64,000 nt of DNA from Siphonodentalium dalli (GCA_032622095.1 CP136061.1:196836935-196900934); one strand, 5' to 3'; shown: positions 12,313-25,339, counted from the stretch's first letter. Notes: generated from the sequence alone by a model not told the origin. Made by a program: numbers and translations.

Positions 12313-12626
12313 TTAAAGGTGTACGGTACACTAAATACAGCCATGTATGGTACCATCTTCTATTATATTCAACAGGATATATGCAACAAATGAAAGCATT
12401 TGAGCCATGGATGAGTGCAATATATACTCATGTGATTCATGAACGATGTAGTCATAAACTCATTTTCATGATAATTACCATGTTGTTTTCACCGTTCATA
12501 AAGTAAATGAGTGTATTTTGCACTCGCCAATGGCTAAAATGCATTCACTTGTTGCATACATTCAATTGAGTATAATAGAAAATGGTTCCCATAAAGCGCC
12601 GGATTTAGTGTACAGTCCCCCTTTAA
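12313..12626. mobile_element. TTAA-flanked foldback element
   Basis: Inverted arms cover almost the whole 314 bp, with TTAA at both outer edges (12313-12316 and 12623-12626). Ends read TTAAAGGTGTAC and, inverted, a diverged copy; the inner arms share GCAACAA, GAGTGCA and ACTCAT segments. The structure is that of a non-autonomous element with TTAA targets (piggyBac-like). Confidence 0.75.
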
Positions 12627-13942
12627 ATAAAGGCATGCAATGTTTCCTTACATTCTGAATGTGTGAAGACACGGAATACTATTAAATATAATTAATGAAC
12701 TCAGAAAAGTCCATACTGCATGATGTCCTGTAAATTAATCATATGTTCCATCTTACCTGATAGAAGTAAGACAGACGCTCTTTACCCAGACAATGAATAC
12801 TAAGATTCCAATACGATTTTTGCAAGGGATGTAGAGTTACCTTATATGTACTACAATTACGTACGGACATATTTTGATCACCGACAAGATCAAGCAACAT
12901 ACGCAATAATGTACTAGATTTTATTTGAGGGCGGATCCACGCTGGGCATTCGGTGCGGAAGATAGTTATCGGTCTCTAAATAGTAATGTTGTCAATCGGT
13001 GGGTAGCCACTTTCAGGGGGTTACAGATAAATCGTCGGTTGGACGCATTTCTTTGTACATATTTGAAGGACATTTAGTGCCTAAAATGTATGCAAATTGT
13101 TCAGCTAACTTAAATTGTGAAGACCCATAATCTACGTAGGAATGTTACACGTATTCCAGTATATATCATGTCATGAATCCCTACCCCACATGGCTAACGC
13201 CCGCGGAGCGTAGAGTAGAGATTCGTGGCATGATATAGTATTTCAATACAACGGATAATTTTACGGTGCTGAAGTGAATTTTATGAGTTTCTCCCGTATA
13301 ACACAAACAAACACATTTTTACATTAATTCACCTATCTAAATATGACTGTGAGACTGTATCAGTGGTTAAGTGACAGTTGAGGTGATATGAGTGATTAAA
13401 GTGACTTCGGTCCTGTTCGGTCACCAATTTTCATGGAATTTTAACACCAAAATGAGAGTGGCCAAAATGCAAGCTTGGCGGTTTTTGAGGAAGGTGACTA
13501 AAAGATAAGCTTGGCGGTTTGAAATTTTTAAAAGCATTTAAACGCTGTTTTCGCGTGAATTATGTTGGAATAGCATCAGCCAATTTTCGTACACTAATCG
13601 ACAATATTGGCAGTAATGTCCCCGATGTGCATCAAATACGCCCAATACGGACTTATTTGTAATATGAATACGCTCGTATACAGGAATGTTTTCGTGCCCC
13701 ATTTACGTTCACATAGAGCGTAATTCAGATTCAAATAATGCCAATATGGGCGTATTTGGGTTTTTTAATAGGTTCAATATGGACGCATCTTCAAGAGAAC
13801 AGGCTGATTCGTGATATAAGGTACCGGCCCGGCCATGCATGACTGAGTCTAGGTTGACTGAGACGGTCGTTTGGCCTGCATGTACGCGAATACAAGTCAC
13901 AGAAATTCACTTCAACTCGCTGAATTAAATTTTGTTTTACAG
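12627..13942 (+). other. Intron of gene A
   Basis: No exon or element recognised between the foldback at 12.3-12.6 kb and the last exon. The region around 13500-13760 repeats related GGCGTATTTGG-like words but shows no clear unit. Confidence 0.5.
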
Positions 13943-14097
13943 TTCCAATTACAACACCTGCTACATGGCAGTGGACAACAAATCCATATCACCCAGGGTA
14001 TGAACTCGCAAGAACTGGGGCCGCTGATAGACCTTCGCATGCAACACTATTAATTGCTATCACAACTCTGGTGGTGACAATTTCCGCGCTTGGTTGA
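13943..14097 (+). CDS. Gene A last exon: Thr-rich stalk and C-terminal hydrophobic tail, probable GPI signal
   Basis: The acceptor TGTTTTACAG ends at 13942 and the exon reads in phase 1, matching the upstream exons, to TGA at 14095-14097. The 51 residues start with a Thr/Pro-rich stretch (PITTPATWQWTT), pass a small-residue segment (ARTGAADRPSHA) and end in about 16 hydrophobic residues (LLIAITTLVVTISALG) directly before the stop. No basic cytoplasmic tail follows. That layout (stalk, small residues, hydrophobic end) is the classical GPI-attachment signal; a very short tail-anchored segment is the alternative. It makes gene A a cell-surface TSR protein. Confidence 0.72.
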
Positions 14098-14420
14098 TAT
14101 CGAATTCTCGCAAAAGGATGCTGACTTGCGGCTATTGCAACGGAGCGCAGGGACATGGCAACAGTGTGATGGTTTCACCCCAAAAACTTCCACCCGTTGG
14201 AATGTTTATGCCTTGCACAACGTGATAGTTGACAATGTTAGAGAACAATATGTTGATTTATTGTTCTGATATAGTTTGGACTGAAATGGCAATCAGTTCG
14301 AAATTACCAACCATATATAGGTTATATATATATAGGTTGGACATTTCAATGAGTTGGAATATTTGAGGTACATGTACCAGTTAGTACAATTCAACTCAAG
14401 TCGGGTGGGGTGCAAATCAA
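14098..14420 (+). other. 3' flank of gene A
   Basis: Probable 3' UTR and flank. No AATAAA is visible before the LINE insertion at 14421. A short TATATATA repeat lies at about 14314-14332. Confidence 0.5.
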
Positions 14421-14748
14421 TGACTTGACTTGACTTGAAACGTATTTTATTTGCATATAATACAAAAGGGATCGGGGCACAAGTTTTTTCAACTTATGAA
14501 GCCCCTCTCCCAATACAATCGATTTAGATACAAAATGTTTACAAGATGACAGCTGAACATATTTACATGCAAGATTTTGTGATTTTATGGTGATTGGTGT
14601 AGTGCCTTCCAGAGCATATTGCTATATATGGGTTATGGATGATTTGATAGCCATAACATTTGGTGGGGTTTATGTGATTTTTCGTTCGTCTTAACTGATG
14701 TTGGAGCAGGGTTTTGTCAAATGGGTATTTTCTTCATATATAAATAAA

Positions 14749-14788
14749 TATACATATACACACACACATACATATACACATACATACA

Positions 14789-14878
<90 letters not shown>

Positions 14879-14938
14879 TATAGATATACACATACACACC
14901 CTCGTACATATACATATACACATATATATACATATGTT
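14749..14938. repeat. (CA)n/(CATA)n/(TA)n microsatellite
   Basis: Alternating purine-pyrimidine repeats: CACA, then TACA tetramers, about 55 bases of TA, and CATA again. Open frames rich in Tyr/Ile/Thr across it are artefacts of the repeat. Confidence 0.98.
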
Positions 14939-15134
14939 AATCAAGTGTTGGTCAGCTACTCTGGAAGACAGTACATACGGTAGATCAAAATTACAGAGAA
15001 CTGGTGATTGAGTGGGGGAGTAGGTCCATAAGTGGGAAGCCAGTAGATTACTAAACTGCGTAGTTCATATATTTACCGGTGTATATACTAAGGCAATTTG
15101 AAGTCCTTCCTTGAGGATATATTTTGTTTTAAAT

Positions 15135-18100
15135 TCAGTTATCGAAACGCTTTGTTGCTACAATATATTGCTGAATTATATCGAACAGTTTCTTATTACT
15201 TTTGAACGAGAGATATGGTATTCCGAACAGAACTTCGTTAATGTCGAGAATTTGAAGGCTCTCGCGGGTCAATTTATCAGCGAGGACGGCTCGCTCAGAT
15301 TGATACAAGGGGCAACTAAAGAAATAATGAAAGGCGTCTTCGGATGGGTTTCCACAGAAGCACACAGGGCTGTCGGAGATATAATTATTAAACATATCAG
15401 AGCGGAGTTCACCACATCTATTTCGGATGCGACAGTGTAGGATACTGTTTTTTCGTTGTCCTGTGTAGAAGTACAAAGAAGGGGCAGGTGAGGGGTCCAA
15501 TAGTTGCAAATTAGTTTTAAATATAGAGAATTGGCCAACGTCAGTGATTATTTTGGGAAGTTTATTCCACTCAGTGGTTGCCGACGGGAAAAAAGACTTT
15601 TTGTAATGTTCTGTATTACAGAAATATGAATAAAATTTGCCGGGTCGCCTCAAGTTGTAACCCGACACCTCGTTTGCCCTAGGGGGAAGTGTAGATGCTA
15701 GATAAGATGGGGCTTGTTCGTTTACTATTTTATAGACTAGTTGCAGTTTGTGTATCTGTCGCCTTCTATCGAGAGAAGGCCACCCCACTTCCTGCAGAAC
15801 TGTGTTATTAGATGCAGAGCGAGTGATGCCACTGACAATCCGCCCAGCTTCAATGTGTAGTCGATCGAGCTTATCCAGGAGATATTGCGGTGCGCTGTCC
15901 CACACTACGTCTGAGTAATCAAATAGGGGTAGTATATACGTTTTATAGATAATTTCAATTATTTTTCTGTCAAGTTGGTACTTCAGGCGCCTTAGTTGAG
16001 CTAGTCGAGATGCAATTCGATTTACCAGGCCGTCGATATGGGCATTCCAATTGAGGTTTGACTGTAGTTCCAGACCAAGGTGTTTATGCGTGTCAACAAA
16101 CGATATTGTTTCATCGGCGAACTTAAGTTCTGGGTGTTTTGTTTTCGGGGTCATTAATGAGTAGAAAATTCCAACCGTTTGTGTCGGGTTAAGCTGACCA
16201 ACCATTTTCGGGACCATGTCGATATTTTTTCAATATCACTATTCATAGCGGTTTCTAATAATTTGATGTCATAATGGCTGTTCGTAATGCAAGTGTCATC
16301 GGCATACATTCTAGTATCAGATTCTATATTGTCGGCTAAGTCATTGATATAAACAAGGAACAGGAAAGGTCCAAGGATTGAGCCCTGTGGCACACCGGAA
16401 GGGATGACCTCATATTCGGAATAAGCATCATTGACTAATACTCTTTGTTTTCTATTGTTTAAGTAGTCTTCGAGCCAATATAATGTGTTTCCTTCTAAAC
16501 CATAAGCGCTCAACTTATGAATCAGTCCCCTGTGCCAAACTCTTTCGAATGCTTTAGAGATATCGCAAAATATAGAACAAGTAAATAAACCTTTATCAAG
16601 GGATTGACACAGGTTATGATATAAATCTACTAACTGATATCATAGTGTTGTGTTATGACCTTGGAGAAAACCCGATTGATGGAAGTACAGGAGTTTGTTT
16701 TCAATAAAGAATTCGCTCATCTGTTTAAGAACCACTTTCTCGAAAATTTTGGCGAGGCACGGTAAAAGGGAAATTGGGCGATAGTTTTTCGAATCAGCAG
16801 GATCATCTTTCTTGAAAATAGGAATGACGTTTGCAAACTTCCATGCTGCAGGGAATTTCGATGTGTTAATTGATTTTCTAAAAATAAGAACCAGTGGGCG
16901 TGCAATAGATTTTGCTGTATCGCGGAGCATTCTAACACTTATCCCGTCATGTCCATGGGCTTTGTTTAGCTTGAATGATTTGATAGCCGATTCTACGTCG
17001 GTTTCTGTAAAAACCAAATTTGGCATTATTTTTTTGCAACGCTTCGGAAAGATTGTGATGCTATGTTTGGAGTCATTAATGGTTGAATTTGCAATGAAGC
17101 TCTTGTTTAGTATTACTGCTTTTTCAGCATCACTAGTTGCATATGAGTGGCCGTTTGCTGTTATGCTGCCTGTGGAGCTATATAGTGGAGGGATAGTCTT
17201 AGATCTTTTCTTATTCAGTAGGTAGTTTATTATTCTCCAGAAGTCTCTCGGGTTGGAGGATTCTCTTATTCGCTCTTCCAAATTTTCGTCGAATTTGATT
17301 TTCGCATGTTTTTTCATGTTGTTAATTTTATTTCGGATATTTTTGAACTCTCTCCATAATATCGGTTTGTTAGTTTTCAGCGCTTTTTTTCTCACTCTGT
17401 CACGCTTTTTTATCTCGCGACGAATGTCTGAATTAAACCAAATTTTGTCTGATGTTCTCACTGTTACAGTTGATTGTGGGATTGTTTTCTCCATTATAGA
17501 TAAGAATTCCATATGGAAATTTTCGACTGCTTTATTTACATCTGTTGTGTGATTTATGAGATCATCCCAGTCTACTGATTCGAGTAAGCTATTTGCATGT
17601 GAAAAGTTAGCCTTTCTATAATTCCACACCTTTCTTTCGAATGATGGTGTCCGGGTATTATCGAAAGATATTGTAGCGTAAACACCTAGATGGTCTGAAA
17701 CCCCAAGGTCTAAAGTATCAGCTTCTAGAACTTGCATAGTCTTGGAGGTGATAATGGGATCGAGGAGAGTACTTGATGTGCTGGTTACTCTGGTGGGAAC
17801 CGTAATGACATTTTTCATACTGAAACCATCTGTTATTTGTCTGATCTTCGAGGAGCTGTCCAAAAAATTGGAATTAAAATCGCCAGTGATGACTACATTT
17901 TCTGAATTATCAAGTGCGTCAGAAATTTTGGATTCGAGTAGTTCCCAATAATTTGTGGCACAGAAATCTTCAGATCTATATGATACCCCGAGTATTATGC
18001 GGGTTTTTCTAGAGTGGATTTCAAACCATAGACACGATGAGTCGAATTCTAGTTCAGTTTTCCGATTGAAAATGAGATGATCAGCAAACATTACGCAAAT

Positions 18101-18508
18101 GCCCCCTCCATTAGAGTCACGGTCTTTGCGGATGGGAGAACTATATCCAGGGATTTCTAGCTGGTTTGATGGGTATGACGGGTCAAGGTGTGTTTCCGTA
18201 AAACATAACACATCATACTCGTTTATTAAGTCTGCAATTTTTCCTAATTTATTACGGATACTGCGCACGTTGTAATGGAAAATGGAAATTATGTTGTTGA
18301 CTGTCGATAGCGGAGGCCCAGGGTTAATTTCAATATCTCCTGATAACATTAATATTAAAAGAGTAAACATAAATATATATCTAGGACTCAATAGACTGAA
18401 AGCTCCAAAATTCAGACTGCCGTTTTTTGCAGTTTTAATATGTGACTTTCTTTTTGCTGAATCGAAGATACCAATAGCTGCCCTATACTGATTCAGAACA
18501 CACGTCAT
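15135..18508 (-). pseudogene. LINE ORF: 2A motif, APE endonuclease, reverse transcriptase; one stop and one frameshift
   Basis: Starts at ATG 18506-18508. Residues 1-65 form a short leader with a hydrophobic stretch ending in DIEINPGP. The endonuclease follows (about residues 72-290) with HYNVRS, TETHLD, RKDRD, GDFN and SDH motifs. Reverse transcriptase motifs include KAHGHDG, IPIFKKDD, YRPISLL, VPQGSILGP and YADDT; the C-terminal part has WNKLP and a Cys-x-Cys...His...Cys pattern. An in-frame TGA at 16640 interrupts RT, after which the same frame continues to about 16.2 kb. There a frameshift moves the reading to the frame ending at 15135. With only two lesions the element died recently. No separate ORF1 is visible. 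It would copy its RNA into DNA at nicked target sites. Confidence 0.88.
18314..18337 (-). other. 2A-like ribosome-skipping motif in the LINE ORF
   Basis: Residues 58-65 read DIEINPGP, matching the 2A consensus D-x-E-x-N-P-G-P, preceded by Ser-Gly and a hydrophobic run as in active 2A peptides. Skipping would fall between Gly64 and Pro65 and release a 64-residue leader from the endonuclease/RT protein. Such motifs are described in some APE-type LINEs of invertebrates. Confidence 0.8.
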
Positions 18509-18510
18509 TT

Positions 18511-20359
18511 TTCAGACGGTGGTTCGAAACCAGGATAGGGCAGGAACTGGACTTCGACTCTGCAAACGTTATAATACTGATATGAATATATTTTGGCAAT
18601 CCACAAATGGACCAAGGGGTATGGTGCTTGATCTGAAAATGTTTAGAAAAGGTTTGGAAATTGGAATCAATGGTTCGAATTTGTGCAGACATGTAGGAAG
18701 TATTAAATAAAGAAAACATAATGAAGGCATAGAATATGAAGCAAATATATACATAATGATGATGGATGATGGTATTCGGCATGATAATTTCATCGCGATT
18801 TGTTTTCGGCCTACAACGGGTATTTTGTTTGGATTAATTTTGACAACAATATTATAAAAGTAGAATAAATTTGTCCATTTGCTATCAAGGTCAGGGGAGA
18901 AAACAGCTGAAACGGACACGCACAACCACCGCGGACGTAGTATATCCTCGCAAATATCGTCATTGAAGAAACTTAGATTGATATTTAGTGTCGTGATGTG
19001 CGAGGTAGCTTTCGGGATAATGTATTTACACATATATATATACCATCAAAAGGGTAGAGATCTTGTGTCGGTCCGGTCATCCATATAGTGGTTTCGACTT
19101 TATACCATTTTGTCTTTATTTGGTCAGATTTGAAATGATCAATTAGAAAGAAAAAAAATAGTCAGGAGAGATATCTTATTCAGCGTAGATTTCCCCCTTT
19201 CATATAGATTGACAACGTTCGATAGGAAATTAATGTCATCGCGGTCTACCATACTACGTTTAACAGATTGAATTGTTTTGATTCGAATTTAATAGCGCGT
19301 GAAAAGTCACAGGATCGTGAACTGCGGGCAGTATGGTTTAGTTAAGATTAGTGTAGGTCGCGAAGACCCGGCTTGTCGCATCAGCTGAAATTCTCCCCCA
19401 ATGATTATATGGGGACGTTTTCTAGGACAGTGTAAATGTGATCGTGTTGCTAACATTTCTATTCTTGTGCTGGGAGCAAATCAATTCAACGGACTTGGAC
19501 ATTTCTGTCTTGCTCCAGGGACGGGTGGAGTAGGACAATTCAATGTGGACAGAATACGAAATGTGTTATGTGCGAAGTTGAACAACAAGAGAACAAATTG
19601 TAATATAAGTAGTCGGTTGCAAACGCGTTACATTACCTGCTTTCTGTACCACAGCTGACATATATATGATCGGGGATAGGATTGTGTTTTATTTCTGTTT
19701 AATGTCAACAGAGATTAACGCACATGCACATAAGCGTACCAATACACGAATGGTATTATGTTAACTCATTTGATTAAGTTCGACCAATTAAGTGTTATAT
19801 TCTAACACGCAGCTGAAATTCCCCATAATTATACACGTTACTAAAAGACAGAAATTACAAGAAATTACGGGATATATTTGACTCGTTATACCAAAGTGCA
19901 AATTTCTCCTCTCTTATTATATATATCTTTATTTCCTCCATTCACGGAGAGTTATGAATAATATAAATTGACGATGTGTTTAGAAAATCACTTGTGGCGT
20001 ATTTAAATATGTGGATCACATTACATCGAAATTCACCATATAATGGCGGTTTTCTCTGAACGAATTACTTAAATGCCCGATTATATCAGTGTGATTCATA
20101 GTTTTTTATACGGTAGTAATGCATATTTGTTTACCCCCCCCCCCATTCTCAGTTAACGCAAAAATGTTTACTAATATATTTTGTTAAAGAATTTATATTT
20201 TCAACTTATGATAATTGTCAGTTGTTTTCGTTGACATGTAATACTCACATCTGCATAATAACCGATATTATGCTTCAGTCTCATCAACTGTTTCTTATAT
20301 TATTCATGTGCGTTTATTGGGGATGTCACCCCCTCCTCCCCCCGAATCATAAATACCAA
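18511..20359. other. Intergenic, no gene recognised
   Basis: AT-rich. The words CAGCTGAAATTC and CCCCA recur near 19382 and 19811, perhaps traces of an old duplication. No coding pattern or clear inverted repeat. Confidence 0.5.
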
Positions 20360-20745
20360 CTAAAGGCACGGATGGCCTTCGCGGTGGGTATGATGTTAAA
20401 ATGGTTAAACACGTTAAAATTGTCATAAACAGAAAGACTATTAAACTATGGACATATTTTGTACTTATACCAATCATATATATCGCATAAATAGTATGTT
20501 ATTGTAAAGTTTGTACGTTGTGTATGTAAACAAAAGCCAGGTTATGTAACATGTTTGGCTTTTGTTTACATAACGTAGCGTACGAACTTGACAAAAACAT
20601 ACTAAATACGCGATATTTATGATTGGTATAAACACAAGGTATGTCTATTTTTAAATAATCTTTCGATCTGTTTATGGCGGTTTTAACGGATGTGACTATT
20701 TTAACAGTAATACACAACGCGAAGGCCATCCGTCCGTGCCTTTAA
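20360..20745. mobile_element. TTAAAGGCACG foldback element (copy 1)
   Basis: Left end TAAAGGCACGGATGGCC, right end its inverted match followed by TTAA (20742-20745); the left TTAA is mutated to CTAA. The arms extend inward, sharing AAACAGAAAGA, TATACCAATCAT, CGCATAAATA and GTATGTTATTGT-like segments. A tight central hairpin (about 20525-20575, AAACAAAAGCCA) lies at the axis. Related copies are at 42015 and 63910. Confidence 0.82.
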
Positions 20746-23039
20746 CAGAGAGGGAAAAGCTTTTGGACCAAATAAGAACATATGGACTAGAAGACTGCAT
20801 GAGTAAATTCACACTAATATCACAGCGTTCACACGTCTGCTGAAGTAATATCCATAACTTAAATGAATTGGACTGAAGTACATCAAATAATTATAATATA
20901 TGTCATTTCGGCTGAAAAATAACAACATTTTTTGTAATTTTCGCTTTAAAAAGGGGCGGGGGATATGATTCATGCATACCACTTGAAAGCTCACCTGAAC
21001 CCCGCGTACCAGAAGAAATGGGGGGGGGGGGGGGTGACTCCCTCGTTATGACTACTTTCGAGTCAGACTGTTGACGTTTAGTTGTCGTGTCGGATAATGT
21101 TGTCGCTTTTAGCTTTTAATACATGTTAGCTTCTATATGTTACAGTCAACCTGTAAAATCAGTCGCTGTGGGGGGGGGGGGGGGGGCAATCATATCATGA
21201 AATGACTAAAACTTTCAGCTATTTCATGAAACTGCTGGACTACAGTTATATTCTTTACACTACATGTACATGAATGTGTCTGATACGTTTAGTCAAATCG
21301 TGTAAATAAATGGCTTTTAAAATACACGTCATAACAAGTCTGAGTTTATCGCTAGAATTAGCACAGCTCGCATCCATGTTGCCAGATCTGATGTTTGATC
21401 ATGACAAGACTGGACAATCCCTGAACCATACATGGTTATGTTAGGAGAGACGAAGATGACGTGCTGAGAAAGGACATGATCATAACATTGATTACTAGCA
21501 ATAATTTCGACAACTGAATAATGGGCAACACCATTTTGTTCAGTTTACCAAACTTTTATATGGAATAACTTGATATATATCTTTCTGATAACATTTTGTG
21601 AGATTACTGCCCATAGTTTAGTCAAATCGTGTAAAAGATTGCTTTCAATAGGTTAAAACTCTTCACAACAAGTCTGAGTTTACCGCTACAATTACTACAT
21701 ACTCGCCTCCATGGTGACTGAAACTATTGGTCATTTCACGATAGGACTGACCTCCACGGCCATTTCATGAAATGACTGAATATGCTGGGCATTTCATGAC
21801 ATGGCTGATTCACAATGTGACTATAACATACCGTATACTAAATCCTCAATGACTAGTACACGTAGCTCCCTTGGGTCGTTTGTTGAACGTATTATATGAA
21901 AGTTTCCTACCAATTAATAGTTATCCTATGCACCAAGGGTGCTTATACCTATGGCAGGTGAATGACGTCATATATTTTTTTCTATATCCATCATTGATTT
22001 TTCAAGATAGCGGGTATAGATTTTGGAGAAATTGTCACGTGACTTCCGGTTAGCAACCGTGTGGAGATTGCAAAAAACGCGGAATTGGAAATGAAGGATC
22101 GCGATACAATTGAAAGTAACTACTTCACAACTTACGAAGAATTCACATGTGATTTCGGTCTATTAATTTCATTTAGACCAATTTCGTTGGTTCGCTTAAT
22201 GAATACGAAAAATGAAGAAGTCATGACGAGAATCCAGACAAAATTTTACAATGCACGACATGCCTTGTCAAGTTGGCATGTCGTCTCCGTCGTGACCACT
22301 GCATGATGTTACATAAATTATTCTTAGCGTTATGTCGCCGAAAAAAGGCAAATTTGAGGCACATAATGTGTGGTTGCTCCACTACGGGTCACGTACGATT
22401 CATATTAGTTATCCTATGCACATGTGTTATCTTTTCGTATGTTTGTCATCTTCTCATGTTCCTGGACACGGGCACCTCCGAATGACTAATACTATATTCC
22501 AGCGTATACTTTTATAACTGAGTGGGAGAACCCATTTAGTATGAAAAGGGTGAAATTATATTTCAAAAGAAGTGGAACATCACAATCAACTCTGTAATTC
22601 ATTTGTGCATGACCGCCCATTTGAAAAAGACATTGTTTATATGTACCACTTGGTGTTGGACCCTAAAATAATAATAGACTAGAAAATTGTGTATGTCTTT
22701 AATCTGTTATACATTTAGTTGTTATATTATTGGTTAAATATTCTTCGGTAAAATTGTGTTGATGTTAAATTCGTTGAGTTTGTTTTACCCCGCCCCAGCC
22801 CCGCGCGCTATCAGCATTCAGGCAGAAACATACATGCAAACAAGTCCGTCAGAGATTGGGAAATAACTTCTGGGTCTGATTCTTCATCTCCAGTTTAAGC
22901 CCGCGAGTTTAAACCCGCGAGTTTAAACCGGGTTTAAATCACCCACATTGACCGTCCAGCCAAGTCGGTTTTAGGAGGGCTTTTATGATCGCTCATGGCT
23001 AGCTGATTCGATGAGACACGCACGAAATCAAACTACTCA
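20746..23039. other. Intergenic, diverged repeats
   Basis: Contains two G runs (21019-21035, about 21171-21186) and a ~105-bp sequence present twice, at 21287-21390 and 21615-21720 (shared GTTTAGTCAAATCGTGTAAA). Phrases around TTTCATGAAATGACTGAA recur near 21200 and 21770. No gene recognised; open frames of 60-81 codons at 21.9-22.5 kb look like chance. Confidence 0.5.
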
Positions 23040-23640
23040 ATTGCCAGGCGGATCACAAATAGACCGGTAGAATGGCTATTGGTACGCCCTCAACTAACGC
23101 AGACAAGCGCACGATTATAACAACCATTGTTTGAGAGTGAATCAATTGCCATGATGACACCAAGCCTCCACTCTCATCTTATAGATTACGTCAGTTGATA
23201 TTATTTACAGCTCCACCCATTTTACTGATTGTGTAACAATTGCAAAACTTCGTCCAGAAAAGACGTCCGTGACACAAACAATATATACATGCACGTTACA
23301 GGTGTGAGCGGTTCTCGCGTATAAATGTACAATTAATATATGCTCGAATCACACGCAAGCAGACCAGTAGAACGGTTATTGGCACGCCCTCAACTATAAC
23401 GCGAACAAGCTGGCGTACGCTTAACACCAAGCTGCCACTGTCATATTATAGACACGTCGTAAATCGAGATAACGCTTAATACCAAGCTGCCACTGGCATC
23501 TTATAGACACGTCGTAAAACGAGATTACGCTTAACACCAAGCTGCCACTGTCATCTTATGGACACGTCGTAAATCGAGATTATTTACAGCGCCACCCATT
23601 TAATTGCAAACCGCTGTCCAGAAACGACATCATCTCAGGT
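23040..23640. repeat. Duplicated ~250-bp block with an internal 55-bp tandem repeat
   Basis: GTAGAATGGCTATTGGTACG at about 23069 and its near copy at 23367 start two related blocks that both run to GCCACCCATTT (or TCCACCCATTT). In the second block a 55-bp unit starting ACGCTTAACACCAAGCTGCC is present three times (23417, 23472, 23527). Confidence 0.8.
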
Positions 23641-24229
23641 CTCTCCCTCCTCCAACAACTCGGGTTTGCTGGAACGTCGAATTATATGGTTTAGTTACCG
23701 GTTTGAGGTTATAAAACGCAAATAAATGATTTGCAAGTGACACCAAAATATATCCATGCACGTTACAGGTGTGCACGTGAGCGCTTCCCGCTTATCAATT
23801 TCCAATCAAAAAATATTCTCGTTATCTCACCGCGAAGGTCTGCATTATTGGCAAGTACAATTATATAGTTCAAACTTCATACTGTACAATAAACTGATAT
23901 GCACAAGAGAAGTGATCATTGTAAATATACGTCTTTGTGTTTTTTTTCTTTCTCTCTCACCACACTAAAATTCATCAGTTCATCAATCTTCTCATTACAT
24001 GGTATTTCTTCATCTTACACAATCTTATCTTCCACTTCTCACTGACCACTATATGTCCACTATTCTTTTCTTAGGAGATGACTCTATATAAGCATCTAAT
24101 GTGTGTTGTCAAATCCTCTTCTCTCTCCAAGTCTCTCTACATATATACACCAGAAAACTAAGAAGCATGCATCAGGTCGGCCGTGAACTATCTACCATAG
24201 AATTGTTGTAGCTATCGATTATACATTTT
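23641..24229. other. Intergenic, pyrimidine-rich
   Basis: CT-rich stretch (23940-24140) without a gene. The phrase ATGCACGTTACAGGTGTG near 23756 also occurs near 23290, so the duplication of the preceding block extends here in part. Confidence 0.45.
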
Positions 24230-24589
24230 GGAACACCTGTCTGTATGTATATGTGTATGCATGAATGCATGTGTGTATGTGTTATAGACTCTAACACTGC
24301 TCGAATTTGGTATTTAACGTGTCAACTTGACCTCGCTCATAGGCATGTTTCTGGAACTTGACCGATCCGACTAAAAAAATTGTGTGTACGACTACTTCGA
24401 TCCCGGGAGCAATATGGACGGGTCAAATTTCACGTGGGACCATGTTCTCGAACGTGCTGATATAGGCATGTTTCTGGACCAATTGAACAATAATTTGGCC
24501 AGACGCTGTATATACTGGGTACTGTTCAGATGGAGGCGATCACAAAAAAATCACTAACTAGCCCGAACGAAGTCGAGTACATCAGCTAG
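24230..24589 (+). mobile_element. Helitron 3' end, probable fragment
   Basis: Ends ...CCCGAACGAAGTCGAGTACATCAG-CTAG followed by T. The GC-rich word with a short self-complement about 12 bases before a CTAG end is the usual Helitron 3' layout and matches 25.06 and 44.91 kb. The left limit is a guess. Confidence 0.5.
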
Positions 24590-25087
24590 TTTAATATATA
24601 TTTTGGACGTTTGTCTGTCTGTTTGTCTGTTAGCTATGGCCGGGAAAACTGCCGGACAGATTTGACGAAATTTTATACCTTGGGGAAATTATTTCCAGGG
24701 AGTATTTTGGACGGGTCAAATCTTGATCCCGACCTGACTTTGACATTCAAAAAGATCAATTCAAGGTAAAATCTGGTAAAACGGAAGTATTTCAACGAAA
24801 TTTGATACCTACTGTTACTTTTGTCCCAGGAGTGTTTCGGGTGGGTCAAATCATGACCCTGACCTGATCTTGACATTCAAAATTGTCAATTCAAGGTCAA
24901 ATCGGGTAAAGCCGGGCGGATTTCGACGGGTACTTTTGTCGTGACTTTTGTCCGGGGAGTGTTTTGGACGGGTCAAATCGTGACCCCGACATGACCTTCA
25001 CCTTTAAATAGTCAATTCAAGGTTAAATCGCGCAATTCTCCGAAAATCAGAGGGGAACATCCCGGACGAAGTCGGGTCCACCAGCTA
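24590..25087 (+). mobile_element. Non-autonomous Helitron-like element
   Basis: Begins directly after the CTAG of the preceding end, with the TATATATTTTGGA...GTCTGTCTG pattern seen at the 5' ends of the 44.9 and 40.8 kb elements. It holds three or four diverged copies of a ~125-bp unit (GACGGGTCAAATC...GACCTTGACATTCAAA...GTCAATTCAAGGT) and ends with CCCGGACGAAGTCGGGTCC plus a mutated CTAC terminus. No Rep/helicase is encoded. Confidence 0.7.
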
Positions 25088-25339
25088 CTATTATATATTT
25101 CTAGATTTAGTTACAAACTAAATACCTGTATATTGTACAAAGAAATGTTTGACAAATATATCTGTATCAATATTACCATACGGGTCATTAAAATAGATAC
25201 GACGAAACAAATTTTGAAGGGTGCATGTATCAGGTAAATTTTTATATTTCAAATGATGACAGGAATGCGGAAAGTTGAAGTACCTACGTATAAACTGGCT
25301 ATCCGCATGAAAAGATATACATGTATATAAAAACCAAAA

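Larger units (their letters stand above)
14421..18510 (-). mobile_element. Non-LTR retrotransposon, CR1/L2/Jockey-like, nearly full length
   Basis: On the - strand one long coding region (18508 to 15135) is followed by a ~700-bp 3' part that ends at a short TCAAG microsatellite (14421-14438), as in several LINE clades that end in simple repeats rather than poly(A). The coding region holds an APE-type endonuclease and a reverse transcriptase. The 5' edge near 18510 is an estimate. A dinucleotide microsatellite (14749-14938) lies in the 3' part. The element sits just beyond the 3' end of gene A. Confidence 0.88.

Noticed and set aside
14691-14944. Tyr/Ile/Val-rich frames
   Set aside because: Translation of a CA/TA microsatellite.
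18531-18541. GGTTCGAAACC, a perfect pol III B box
   Set aside because: No A box at the right distance upstream and no cloverleaf can be formed; it falls at the 5' edge of the LINE and is probably chance.
23417-23581. CRISPR-like regular repeat (55-bp x3)
   Set aside because: Directly tandem without unique spacers, in an animal genome; a plain local tandem repeat.
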